A stretch of DNA of 64,000 bases from contig CP090855.1 in assembly GCA_041879425.1 (NCBI GenBank), positions 744,001 to 808,000 on the forward strand. Direction: 5' to 3'. The stretch comes from Vibrio pomeroyi (GTDB lineage Bacteria > Pseudomonadota > Gammaproteobacteria > Enterobacterales > Vibrionaceae). Below the pieces are notes generated by a model. That model was not told the origin of the DNA. It did not search any database and worked only from the letters and a program-made list of their open reading frames with translations. The position numbers were made by a program, and so were the translations under genes. Positions 17,416-26,205 of the stretch are shown here, one piece after another; positions within the stretch are counted from its first letter, which is position 1; each line of letters starts with the position of its first letter.

Positions 17416-19134
17416 ATGGCCAATGTTTCTTCTCAGCAGAAAAAGATCCTCGACCTTGGTGTGTCTGTCGCTAGAGCGATCAGTGGTGAATTGAACCTGA
17501 ATTATCGGGGAGAGCGTCTCTATAACGGTAATAGCCCTTGCTATTATCAGTCTGCACACACCAACGATCTCACCTTTGTGTCTCGCCATGAACTAACAAA
17601 TAGCAAGCTCTCAATGCAAGGCAAGATCGATTCATCGGCACTGAGACTCTTGTTGTCAGATACTGATCTTCACTATTCATTACGACCGAAAAACGAAGTC
17701 GAACGCCTGTTGTATGATTTCTGCGAACAGGTACGAATTGAGTCACAAGTTCCGTCTTACCTAAAAGGCGTGACTAAGAGCATTCAGTTCAACTTTGCGT
17801 ATTGGAGCGACCAATATCATCAGAATGGCTTTACTGAATCACGAATCGGTATGTTGCTGTTCACACTAATGCAGGTCATCCATACCCGTTTAACCAATGT
17901 CCCAGTTTCAGAGCCGATTGCTGAAACCATTGAATCAACTCGTGCGGGCATCGTGCCTATTTTTGGAAGCAGCCTAAAGCGTTTGAAGGAGCATCGAGGA
18001 GACCAACTACAGTTTGCTCACTGCGCCAATGAACTCGCCTCTTTAGCACAAGAGCTCATCAACCAAGAACAAGAGAGTAACAACTCGCCGACACCTACCG
18101 TTGAAGAAGACATCAAGATTCTCGCGCAACTGGCACTTATCGTTGATGGTAACATTCAAGATGAAGATATCGATGCCGACATCACAGGCAGTAGCAAGGT
18201 GTTCGAGCTGTCGGGCGCCAATTATCAGGTCTTTAATTCCGAATTTGACCAAGTGGTCTCCGCAGATAAGCTCGTCAGGCGCACCCTGTTACTCGAACTG
18301 AGGCAAAAACTCACCGATGACATTATGGCGAGACAAGTGAACACTCGCCGCTTAGCCGCTATGCTCACCAGCTTTGTTGCCACACCCCAAAGGAACCGAC
18401 GTCAGGATCATTTAGAAGAAGGCATTGTTAACGCCACCACTATCACCAAGCTCATCACTTCACCGCTAGATCGTGCTGTCTTTTATCAGCCAGAGATTGG
18501 CGCATCTCATCAATGTGCCATCACTTTTTTGATGGATTGCTCAGGTTCAATGCAAAAACACAGTCACAAGCTCAGCCTGTTGATGGATACGATTCTTAAG
18601 TCCGTTGGACTCGCCAACGTCCCTTTTGAGATTATCGGCTTCACCACCAACAACTGGAACGGTGGCAAGGTCTATCGACAGTGGCTTAAGCAAGGTCAAC
18701 CGAAACACCCAGGCCGTTTAAACGAAGTTCGACACATTGTGTTTAAGGATTTTGATACCCATTGGAGACGGTCTCGCCTTGGCATTGCAAGCCTTCGCAA
18801 AGCAGACATCTTTAAAGAAGGGATTGATGGCGAAGCTGTTCAGTTCGCTAGCCAGCGATTGCAGCAACATAGCGCACCGCGAAAGGTGTTGATTGTATTC
18901 TCAGACGGCTGCCCGATGGATACCGCCACCAGCACAGCCAATGATCAGTTCTATTTGGATAACCATCTTAAACAAGTCATTGAACATCAGTCGACCAAAA
19001 ACGGTATCGAAATTCATGGTGTGGGGATGGGTGTCGATTTAAGCCCGTACTACCGCAGTAACATCACTTTAGATGTGCAGGAGAGCTGTTTGTTTGGGTT
19101 ATCTAGGAACATCTTCGAGATGCTAAAGCGTTAA
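17416..19134 (+). CDS. cobT: CobT-like VWA-domain protein (cobaltochelatase subunit family)
   Basis: The partner of the CobS-like ATPase, 572 residues. It has an N-terminal helical region, an acidic middle (about 215-260) and a C-terminal von Willebrand A domain. The metal-ion-dependent adhesion site is intact: DCSGS at residues 374-378, a later Thr/Ser region, and VFSDGCPMD. The acidic linker is shorter than in typical CobT. It begins 3 bp after cobS, so the two are translationally coupled, and a terminator follows. Without CobN nearby its real client is uncertain. Confidence 0.85.
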   Translation: MANVSSQQKKILDLGVSVARAISGELNLNYRGERLYNGNSPCYYQSAHTNDLTFVSRHELTNSKLSMQGKIDSSALRLLLSDTDLHYSLRPKNEVERLLYDFCEQVRIESQVPSYLKGVTKSIQFNFAYWSDQYHQNGFTESRIGMLLFTLMQVIHTRLTNVPVSEPIAETIESTRAGIVPIFGSSLKRLKEHRGDQLQFAHCANELASLAQELINQEQESNNSPTPTVEEDIKILAQLALIVDGNIQDEDIDADITGSSKVFELSGANYQVFNSEFDQVVSADKLVRRTLLLELRQKLTDDIMARQVNTRRLAAMLTSFVATPQRNRRQDHLEEGIVNATTITKLITSPLDRAVFYQPEIGASHQCAITFLMDCSGSMQKHSHKLSLLMDTILKSVGLANVPFEIIGFTTNNWNGGKVYRQWLKQGQPKHPGRLNEVRHIVFKDFDTHWRRSRLGIASLRKADIFKEGIDGEAVQFASQRLQQHSAPRKVLIVFSDGCPMDTATSTANDQFYLDNHLKQVIEHQSTKNGIEIHGVGMGVDLSPYYRSNITLDVQESCLFGLSRNIFEMLKR

Positions 19135-19190
19135 GTTTTTTTATACGAGCACTCAATGAGCAGTTACGTTTCGGGGAGCTGTGGAGTATC

Positions 19191-19213
19191 GGCTAGCAAA
19201 CCGCTAGCCTTTT
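19191..19213 (+). terminator. Intrinsic terminator after the cobST-like pair
   Basis: GGCTAGC (19191-19197) pairs with GCTAGCC (19203-19209) around a 5-nt loop, followed by TTTT. Confidence 0.75.
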
Positions 19214-19236
19214 ACCGGAAGGTTCTTAAGAGATAA

Positions 19237-20010
19237 CTAGGAAATAGCGAGCAACGACCATGCAGAGACAGCCATCAAATACCCACCAATCAACATCAAC
19301 ACAATAAACACCAGTTTTCTCAGTTGATCATTGGACAACGGCGGTGGGAAACGCCGAGCAAACATAGTAACAAGCGCCACCAAAGGGACAGCAATAGCGG
19401 ATAACCACAGTATTCTCGCTTCCATGTCGCCGGCAGCGTAGACATTGACAGTACGGGACATCGACGTACAAGCGAACACCATCAGCAGTGTGCTTCGCAC
19501 CAGATCGAGCGTAAAAGGTTGTCGATAGAGATGGTAAACAATCGGTGGGCCTGCCATACCGAATACCCCACCCGCGAGCCCAGAACTAAAACCAGATAAC
19601 AAGAAAGATACCGTTGCCGAACGGTCCTTTCTGGTTTTAGGTTTGAACATAAAGCTCAAACCTGCGAATAACACCATCGCACCCAATAATCCTCGGAGAA
19701 TATTCGTGGCCGAATCGCTCAACTCGTCTAGCAAGAACACCCCCATCGATACGCCGGGGATAATACCGATGACTAACACCACCAGAATCTTGAGTTCACC
19801 AAGCAGTGGCTTACCCATCAACGCGACCAAGCAATTGAACAAGGTCACAATACTGACCACAGCGGCTATAACGGGTAAGGAAACCAAATTAAGGCTGACC
19901 GTTAAACCAATCACGATGATACCGAGGCCAAAACCCGTGACCGTTTGGAAGTAGGTACCCACCGCAATGGTGGCAAGAATAGCGAGTAAAACAGGTAACT
20001 CCATTAGCAA
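19237..20010 (-). CDS. tauE: TauE/SafE-family sulfite exporter
   Basis: An inner-membrane protein of the TSUP family, 257 residues with about seven to eight hydrophobic helices. The pattern is typical: an N-terminal half with GTYFQTVTGFGLG and a C-terminal half repeating the theme with GLAGGVFGMAGPPIVYHLY. Next to xsc and pta its likely job is to export the sulfite released from sulfoacetaldehyde, as TauE does in Cupriavidus. It lies 51 bp downstream of pta on the same strand, so the two are probably co-transcribed. Confidence 0.85.
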   Translation of the reverse strand: MLMELPVLLAILATIAVGTYFQTVTGFGLGIIVIGLTVSLNLVSLPVIAAVVSIVTLFNCLVALMGKPLLGELKILVVLVIGIIPGVSMGVFLLDELSDSATNILRGLLGAMVLFAGLSFMFKPKTRKDRSATVSFLLSGFSSGLAGGVFGMAGPPIVYHLYRQPFTLDLVRSTLLMVFACTSMSRTVNVYAAGDMEARILWLSAIAVPLVALVTMFARRFPPPLSNDQLRKLVFIVLMLIGGYLMAVSAWSLLAIS

Positions 20011-20061
20011 TCCTAATTAGGTGTTTTTACTTAGTGTGAGTGCGAGCTTTAAGTGTGAGCC

Positions 20062-21162
20062 TTAGTATCTAAACTCAAATTCTAATTCTTCTCTTTCTTC
20101 AGCTTTTTGATCTTCTGAAGATTTTTGAGCATCAGCTTCAGTATCCGTCATTGCATTTACCGTTTTACACTGTTGTGCTTGCACGGCAGTCACCGCGATT
20201 ACATTGAAGATATCTTCGGCGCTGCACCCTCTGGATAAGTCATTGGCAGGTTGATTCAGCCCTTGCAACAACGGACCAATTGCGACCGCGCCACCTAGCC
20301 TTTCAGCAAGTTTGTAACCGATATTGCCAGCCTCTAAGTTGGGAAATATCAGAACGTTAGATTCGCCCTTCACCTCGGAATCGGGCAATTTTTTCGCCGC
20401 AATTTCAGTCACAATCGCCGCGTCGAGTTGAACGTCCTGATCAACCGCAATTCCCGGGCAACGCTGTTTCACTAACTGGGCGGCATTACGTACCTTATCG
20501 ACTGATTCGTGTTTAGCACTACCGTTGGTAGAAAACGACAACATTGCCACCTTAGGTTCTTCCATAAGCAGCGTTTGAGCACTGTTTGATGCCGCAACCG
20601 CAATGGAGGCCAGTTCAGTTTCATTGGGATTAATCACCAAGCCACAATCACTGAAAATCATGCCGCCTTTAAGATTATGGAAAGGCTCGCACAACATCAT
20701 CAGAAAGAAGCTCGATACCAATTCACTGTCTGGTGCTGGGCCGATGATCTGCAGCGCAGCTCGCACCACATCTGAAGTGGTATAAACCGCACCGTTTACT
20801 GTGCCATCGACCAGCCCTTCTCTCACCATCAAGTTGGCAAACATCAGTGGGTCTTTAACCTTCTCCAATGCATCTTCATAAGTCATGCCTTTGGCTTTTC
20901 TTAACTCATACAGACGCTCAGCCAACACGGCTTTAAGTGCTGATGTTTGTGGTGAAACAATATGAATGCCCGCGAGGTTAATATGATGCAGCTGCGCGGC
21001 TTCGATAATCGCCTTTTCATCGCCCACCAGCGTGATATAAGCAAGCTGTTTATCTATCGCTAATCGTGCCGCTTTGAGTACACGAGGGTCTTCAGCTTCA
21101 CTCAACACCACACGCTTACGATCTAGGTGCGCCTTATCAATAATCCGTTCAATTGCTTTCAT
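20062..21162 (-). CDS. pta: Phosphate acetyltransferase (short type)
   Basis: Converts the acetyl phosphate made by Xsc into acetyl-CoA, joining taurine carbon to central metabolism. At 366 residues it is the catalytic-domain-only form usual in xsc clusters, unlike the approximately 700-residue housekeeping enzyme. Family motifs include RVVLSEAEDPRVL at the start, ARGEVVDGTVNGA-like VREGLVDGTVNGAVYTTSDVVRA, and VLIFPNLEAGNIGYKLAERLGG near residue 280. The C-terminal 30 residues form an unusual acidic tail rich in Glu, Asp and Lys. It is divergent from the IclR regulator, and an operator-like TGGAACAATT overlaps its leader. Confidence 0.95.
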   Translation of the reverse strand: MKAIERIIDKAHLDRKRVVLSEAEDPRVLKAARLAIDKQLAYITLVGDEKAIIEAAQLHHINLAGIHIVSPQTSALKAVLAERLYELRKAKGMTYEDALEKVKDPLMFANLMVREGLVDGTVNGAVYTTSDVVRAALQIIGPAPDSELVSSFFLMMLCEPFHNLKGGMIFSDCGLVINPNETELASIAVAASNSAQTLLMEEPKVAMLSFSTNGSAKHESVDKVRNAAQLVKQRCPGIAVDQDVQLDAAIVTEIAAKKLPDSEVKGESNVLIFPNLEAGNIGYKLAERLGGAVAIGPLLQGLNQPANDLSRGCSAEDIFNVIAVTAVQAQQCKTVNAMTDTEADAQKSSEDQKAEEREELEFEFRY

Positions 21163-21186
21163 TTTAAAATTCCATTTATTGAGATT

Positions 21187-21196
21187 AATTGTTCCA
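21187..21196 (-). promoter_or_regulatory. Shared TGGAACAATT element before pta
   Basis: TGGAACAATT on the minus strand lies 25-34 bp before the pta start and about 110 bp before the IclR gene on the other side. The same 10-mer is present before xsc (16284-16293). It could be the site of the divergently encoded IclR regulator. A single shared decamer in AT-rich promoters is weak evidence. Confidence 0.4.
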
Positions 21197-21304
21197 TAAT
21201 TTATATTTATATTATTGAAATAATAAAAAAGGTCAAATTTTATTCAGATAATTGAAGAATATTGATTTGGTATGTACACTCTTACACATAGACATATCGC
21301 AAGG

Positions 21305-22105
21305 ATGAATCACTTTATGCAAACAGAAACACCACAAGTTCAAGGAGATACGCCCACTCTCCGACTTTTTGCACTATTAGAGGTGATAGCGCAAAAAGAC
21401 GAGTTTATTTCCCTTCAAGGGCTCGTCGAAGAAACCGGATTACCGAAACCTACTCTGCACCGTATGCTGCAACAATTAGAATCCGCAGGCATCATTCAAA
21501 GAGACGGTGATGAAAAGCATTACAGCTCTGGCATTCGACTCAGAAAGCTTGCTGAAAACCTTCTGTTCAACAGCACCATGCACAGTGCTAGACGCACGAT
21601 TCTCGAAAACCTTCGAGCGGAAGTCGGCGAAAGCTGCAACCTAACCGCACTATCGAGCGGTGAGATCATCTACCTTGACCGTGCAGAGACCGAAGCGCCA
21701 CTTCGCTTCCACCTGCAACCCGGCTCTCGTGTTCCTGTTCACTGCTCTGCGACAGGTAAACTGTTTTTGGCTCACATGTCGAAATCACAGCGCAGAAGAC
21801 TGATCGAAAACGTGCCACTGACTCAGTACACAGTCAAAACCATCACCGACTACTCAGTGTTAGAGCAAGACATCGAAGAAGCGAAGATCCAAGGCTTTGC
21901 GATTGATGACGAAGAGTTTCTGCCGGGTTTGGTGTGTATTGCGGTGCTTATTCCATCGCCTACGGGCCAATCTAATCTCGGCTTAGCAATTCAAGCACCT
22001 GTGATTCGAGTAAAGCCGGACGAGGCGATCAAGTTCCTACCTGCTCTACAAAAAGCTGCTAAAGCACTGGCGAAGATAGAAGCAGACAACTGGACGCAAG
22101 AATAA
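21305..22105 (+). CDS. IclR-family transcriptional regulator of the taurine region
   Basis: A DNA-binding regulator with an N-terminal winged helix-turn-helix (FISLQGLVEETGLPKPTLHRMLQQLESAG) and a C-terminal IclR effector domain that includes SRVPVHCSATGKLFLAHM. ATG 21305 is taken as start; 21272 and 21317 are also in frame, and the HTH begins well after all three. It is divergent from pta-tauE and upstream of an aldehyde dehydrogenase gene, so it probably controls both. Known taurine clusters usually carry a MocR-type TauR instead, so its role as taurine regulator is inference. The effector could be an acetylated or sulfonated intermediate. Confidence 0.88.
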   Translation: MNHFMQTETPQVQGDTPTLRLFALLEVIAQKDEFISLQGLVEETGLPKPTLHRMLQQLESAGIIQRDGDEKHYSSGIRLRKLAENLLFNSTMHSARRTILENLRAEVGESCNLTALSSGEIIYLDRAETEAPLRFHLQPGSRVPVHCSATGKLFLAHMSKSQRRRLIENVPLTQYTVKTITDYSVLEQDIEEAKIQGFAIDDEEFLPGLVCIAVLIPSPTGQSNLGLAIQAPVIRVKPDEAIKFLPALQKAAKALAKIEADNWTQE

Positions 22106-22199
22106 CCTTGGCAGGCTCAAGCGAATCATCAGCACTGCCATAGACATCAACTCAATAACGGCACCAACACGTGTTAAGTAATCATCGAGAAGGAATCAC

Positions 22200-23627
22200 A
22201 TGCTAGAAATTAATAACCAGCGCTTACTCTCTTTTATGGTGACAGAAGCGAATAACGCGGTTGCCGTGACCAATCCAGCAACGGGTGAGCTTATTGGACA
22301 TGCGCCTATCTCATCTGAGGCAGAATTGGACAGTGCTATCGAGCGAGCTCATATTGCGCAAAAAGAGTGGGCGAAAATTCCGGCTAAATCTCGCGCTGCG
22401 ATACTAAAAGCTTGGCATCAACTGCTCATTGAAAACAAGGACGACCTTGCTCACTTAATGACGATTGAACAAGGCAAGCCATTGGCAGAAGCTGCAGGCG
22501 AAGTAGTTTATAGTGCAAGCTTTATTGAATGGTTCGCCGAAGAAGCCAAGCGCACTTATGGTGACTCGATTCCAAGTACCGCTGGGGATAAGCGTTTAGT
22601 GACAATCAAGCAGCCGATTGGCGTAGCATGTGCCATCACACCGTGGAATTTCCCGATTGCGATGATCACTCGTAAGGCTGCACCTGCTCTAGCGGCTGGG
22701 TGTAGTTTTATTGTGAAGCCCTCTGACGAAACGCCACTTTCTGCTTTTGCTGTTGTTGAGCTGGCTTACCAAGCGGGTGTTCCTAAAGATCTGCTTCAAG
22801 TGGTATTGGGTGACAGCCCAGAACAAATTGGCGAGCTATTCACATCACACCCATTAATCAAGAAGATCTCTTTTACAGGCTCTACCCGTGTTGGCAGTAT
22901 CTTGATGGCTCAAGCGGCAAAAGGCATCAAACGTACCTCGATGGAGCTTGGCGGTAATGCTCCGTTTATCGTGTTTGACGATGCCGACATCGATGCTGCA
23001 GTTCAAGGCGCAATGGCTTCGAAATTCCGTAATGCAGGCCAAACCTGTGTTTGTGCTAACCGATTCTATATTCACAGCAAGGTGCACGACGAGTTTGTGG
23101 CTAAATTCGACCAAGCGGTGCAGCAACTTAAAATTGGCAACGGCTTAGACGCGGACGTCAACATTGGCCCTGTGATCAGCGAAAGAGCGAAGCAGAACAT
23201 CCAAGGTTTGATTGACCGCGCCATTGAACAAGGTGCACAGCCTGTCACTCCAACTCAAGAGCTTGCGGGATTGTTCATTCAGCCTGTCATTCTTAAAGAC
23301 GTGAAGCACGATATGGACATCGTTCAACAAGAGATCTTTGGCCCTGTCGCTCCGATTATGAAGTTCGACAGCGATGAAGCGCTGATCGAAATGGCGAACG
23401 ACACCATTTATGGTTTAGCGTCTTACTTCTACAGCCAGAATATCCACCGTGTATGGAAGGTAGCAGAAGCACTTGAGTACGGTATGGTTGGTATTAACGA
23501 CGGCATGATCTCAACTGAGGTTGCACCTTTCGGTGGGGTGAAACAGTCAGGTATTGGCCGTGAAGGCGCTAAAGAAGGCATCGACGAGTACATGGATATT
23601 AAGTATCTATGTTTCGGTGGCAACTAA
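22200..23627 (+). CDS. gabD: NAD(P)-dependent aldehyde dehydrogenase, succinate-semialdehyde dehydrogenase type
   Basis: Oxidises an aldehyde to its acid in the cytosol. At 475 residues it has all catalytic features of the ALDH superfamily: TPWNFP for cofactor contact, the general base Glu249 in MELGG, and the nucleophile Cys283 in GQTCVCANR. Overall it resembles GabD, including the second cysteine two residues after the nucleophile. Start 22200 has AAGGAA upstream; an in-frame ATG at 22236 is an alternative. In a taurine cluster it might act on sulfoacetaldehyde, making sulfoacetate, but the sequence favours succinate semialdehyde. It follows the IclR gene by 94 bp. Confidence 0.85.
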   Translation: MLEINNQRLLSFMVTEANNAVAVTNPATGELIGHAPISSEAELDSAIERAHIAQKEWAKIPAKSRAAILKAWHQLLIENKDDLAHLMTIEQGKPLAEAAGEVVYSASFIEWFAEEAKRTYGDSIPSTAGDKRLVTIKQPIGVACAITPWNFPIAMITRKAAPALAAGCSFIVKPSDETPLSAFAVVELAYQAGVPKDLLQVVLGDSPEQIGELFTSHPLIKKISFTGSTRVGSILMAQAAKGIKRTSMELGGNAPFIVFDDADIDAAVQGAMASKFRNAGQTCVCANRFYIHSKVHDEFVAKFDQAVQQLKIGNGLDADVNIGPVISERAKQNIQGLIDRAIEQGAQPVTPTQELAGLFIQPVILKDVKHDMDIVQQEIFGPVAPIMKFDSDEALIEMANDTIYGLASYFYSQNIHRVWKVAEALEYGMVGINDGMISTEVAPFGGVKQSGIGREGAKEGIDEYMDIKYLCFGGN

Positions 23628-23691
23628 GCTTCGATGGGAACTAAAGTTTTGGTGAAAATTAGGTTTGGTGAGAGATAATATAACTGCTTTT

Positions 23692-23729
23692 AATCTCTGA
23701 TCCCGCATCCAATCTCAGATCCCGCATCT
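23692..23729. repeat. 19-bp tandem duplication before a terminator
   Basis: Two adjacent 19-bp units (23692-23710 and 23711-23729) differ at two positions. They lie between the convergent aldehyde dehydrogenase and malate synthase genes, just before the terminator of the latter. Confidence 0.85.
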
Positions 23730-23740
23730 AACTAAAAACT

Positions 23741-23768
23741 AAAAAAAAGCCGCGCTATAATGCGCGGC
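23741..23768 (-). terminator. Intrinsic terminator of glcB
   Basis: GCCGCGC (23749-23755) pairs with GCGCGGC (23762-23768) around TATAAT. The A run at 23741-23748 gives a U tail on the minus strand, about 130 bp after the glcB stop. Confidence 0.88.
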
Positions 23769-23901
23769 ACCTTGGGCTCGGTTAAAGGGGGTTTCTTTTT
23801 TAGTATTTTTCTTTCTCTATTTTTATTATTAGATCACTTTGCTATTTCAGTGATTTAGGCTTTTTGTGCTTTCGCTTATCTGCGATTTAGCACTTTCCGA
23901 C

Positions 23902-26088
23902 TCAAACACTCTGCGCTTTCAACTTTAGACGCATCGCATGTAGCACAGGTTCGGTATAACCACTCGGCTGAGCACAGCCTTCAAATACCAACTGACACGC
24001 TGCTGAAAACGCAATGCTGTTTTCGAAATCAGGCGCCATATTTTGGTAGCTTGGATCCCCAGCATTTTGCTCATCAACCACTGCTGCCATACGCTTCATG
24101 GTTTTCATTACTTGGGCTTCCTCGCAAATGCCGTGACGTAACCAGTTAGCGATATGTTGGCTTGAAATACGCAGCGTTGCTCGGTCTTCCATTAGTCCTA
24201 CATCGTTAATATCAGGCACCTTCGAACAACCTACGCCTTGGTCTATCCAACGCACTACATAACCAAGAATACCTTGCGTATTGTTGTCCAGTTCGTTTTG
24301 GATATCTTGAGCAGTCAGCTTTTGGTTACCTAGCAGCGGGATAGTAAGAATATCGTCAACATTGGCTCTTACACGCTCACGAAGCTCTTTCTGACGGCTA
24401 GGAACACTCACCTTGTGATAGTGCAAGGCATGCAGGGTCGCCGCTGTTGGAGAAGGAACCCAAGCAGTATTTGCACCGGCTTGTGGGTGTCCAATTTTCG
24501 CGTCCATCATCTTGGCCATGTTATCTGGCTCTGGCCACATACCTTTACCAATCTGGGCTTTACCTTGCAGGCCACAAGCTAAGCCAAGATCAACGTTTTG
24601 ATCTTCGTATGCGCCAATCCATGTCATGGTTTTCAGCTGTGTTTTAGGAGCAAAAGGACCCGCTTCCATACTGGTGTGGATCTCATCACCCGTTCGGTCT
24701 AGGAAACCTGTGTTGATGAATACGACACGGTCTTTGGCTGCGCGAATACACTCTTTCAAGTTCACAGAGGTACGACGTTCTTCGTCCATAATGCCGACTT
24801 TGATGGTGAAGCGGTCTAAACCTAGTGCATCCTCAATGCGACCAAACAACTCATTAGTGAAAGCCACTTCTTCCGGGCCATGCATCTTAGGTTTAACAAT
24901 ATTGATGCTATTCGCGGTCGAGTTTTGGTAAGGGCTATTCCCCTTTAAATCGTGCATTGCGATAAGCGATGTCACCATGCCATCCATGATACCTTCAGGC
25001 ACTTCATTACCTTCGGCATCAATAATCGCAGGGTTAGTCATTAGGTGGCCCACGTTGCGTATGAACAACATGCTGCGGCCTTTAAGTGAGATTTCACCAC
25101 CCGTCACACTGGTGTATTGACGATCAGGATTCAGGTTACGAACAATGGTTTTGCCGTTTTTCTCTAGCGACTCTTGCAGGTCGCCCTTCATTAAGCCTAA
25201 CCAGTTTCGGTAAGCCAATGCTTTGTCTTCACCGTCAACCGCAGCGACAGAATCTTCGCAATCCATAATCGTAGTCAGTGCCGATTCCACCAGTACATCT
25301 TTAATACCCGCAACATCGACGCTGCCAATTGGCGCGCTCGGGTCGATTTGAATTTCGATATGGAGGTTATTGTGTTTAAGCAGGATACAAGAAGGCGCGC
25401 TTGCGTCTCCTTGATAGCCAATAAACTGGTTGCGATCAATGAGAGTGACTTCTTCGCCATTATCTAACGTCGCTGTCAGCGTGTTGCCAATGCTCACATT
25501 GCTGATGCTGTATTTGGTGACGTCTTTATGAGAAACACCATTCAGCGGCGCAGCGTCATCAAGGAACCCGCGAGCATAGCTCACTACTTTAGCGCCACGA
25601 ACAGGGTTAAAGCTTCCACCTTTCTCGGCACCGTCGCTTTCGCTGATCACATCAGTGCCGTAGAGCGCATCGTATAAGCTGCCCCAGCGCGCGTTTGCTG
25701 CGTTAAGTGCAAATCGCGCGTTCATAATAGGCACCACAAGCTGCGGCCCAGCTTGTGTTGCAATTTCAGGCTCTACGCTTGCGGTGGTAACTTGGAAGTC
25801 TTCGCCCTCAGGTACAAGGTAGCCAATCTGCTGTAGGAACTGTTTATACTCTGCTGCATCCAGTGTTTGACCAGCACGCTCTTGGTGCCACACATCGATT
25901 TGATGTTGAAGATCTTCACGCTTGATAAGCAAAGCACGGTTCTTTGGTGCCAAATCTTTAAGGATGGCTGCGAAAGATTGCCAAAAGTCCTCTGCGACAA
26001 TGCCTGTTCCAGGAATGACCTGCTCATTAATTAATTGGTAGAGGGTGCTATCAATGCTCAAGCTTCCCTGTTGAATACGACTGCTCAT
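23902..26088 (-). CDS. glcB: Malate synthase G
   Basis: Condenses glyoxylate with acetyl-CoA to give malate, the second step of the glyoxylate shunt. At 728 residues it has the monomeric G-type length. The clissold insertion is at about residues 135-262, and the catalytic base is Asp635 in LMEDRATLRISSQH near the C-terminus. The metal and substrate region with FIRNVGHLMTNP and GIMDEERRTSVNLKE is present. It is convergent with the upstream aldehyde dehydrogenase gene. A LysR gene and isocitrate lyase follow on the other side. A short paralogue of its clissold region lies at 5948-6520. Confidence 0.97.
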   Translation of the reverse strand: MSSRIQQGSLSIDSTLYQLINEQVIPGTGIVAEDFWQSFAAILKDLAPKNRALLIKREDLQHQIDVWHQERAGQTLDAAEYKQFLQQIGYLVPEGEDFQVTTASVEPEIATQAGPQLVVPIMNARFALNAANARWGSLYDALYGTDVISESDGAEKGGSFNPVRGAKVVSYARGFLDDAAPLNGVSHKDVTKYSISNVSIGNTLTATLDNGEEVTLIDRNQFIGYQGDASAPSCILLKHNNLHIEIQIDPSAPIGSVDVAGIKDVLVESALTTIMDCEDSVAAVDGEDKALAYRNWLGLMKGDLQESLEKNGKTIVRNLNPDRQYTSVTGGEISLKGRSMLFIRNVGHLMTNPAIIDAEGNEVPEGIMDGMVTSLIAMHDLKGNSPYQNSTANSINIVKPKMHGPEEVAFTNELFGRIEDALGLDRFTIKVGIMDEERRTSVNLKECIRAAKDRVVFINTGFLDRTGDEIHTSMEAGPFAPKTQLKTMTWIGAYEDQNVDLGLACGLQGKAQIGKGMWPEPDNMAKMMDAKIGHPQAGANTAWVPSPTAATLHALHYHKVSVPSRQKELRERVRANVDDILTIPLLGNQKLTAQDIQNELDNNTQGILGYVVRWIDQGVGCSKVPDINDVGLMEDRATLRISSQHIANWLRHGICEEAQVMKTMKRMAAVVDEQNAGDPSYQNMAPDFENSIAFSAACQLVFEGCAQPSGYTEPVLHAMRLKLKAQSV

Positions 26089-26205
26089 AAAATCTCTCTC
26101 AAATTAACCGCTGACTACTAAATAAATTTACGTAACTGACGAAAATTTAGCTAATTTATGCCGTTTATATTGGATATTCACAAAAGAAATACCTCAAAAA
26201 CTGTG

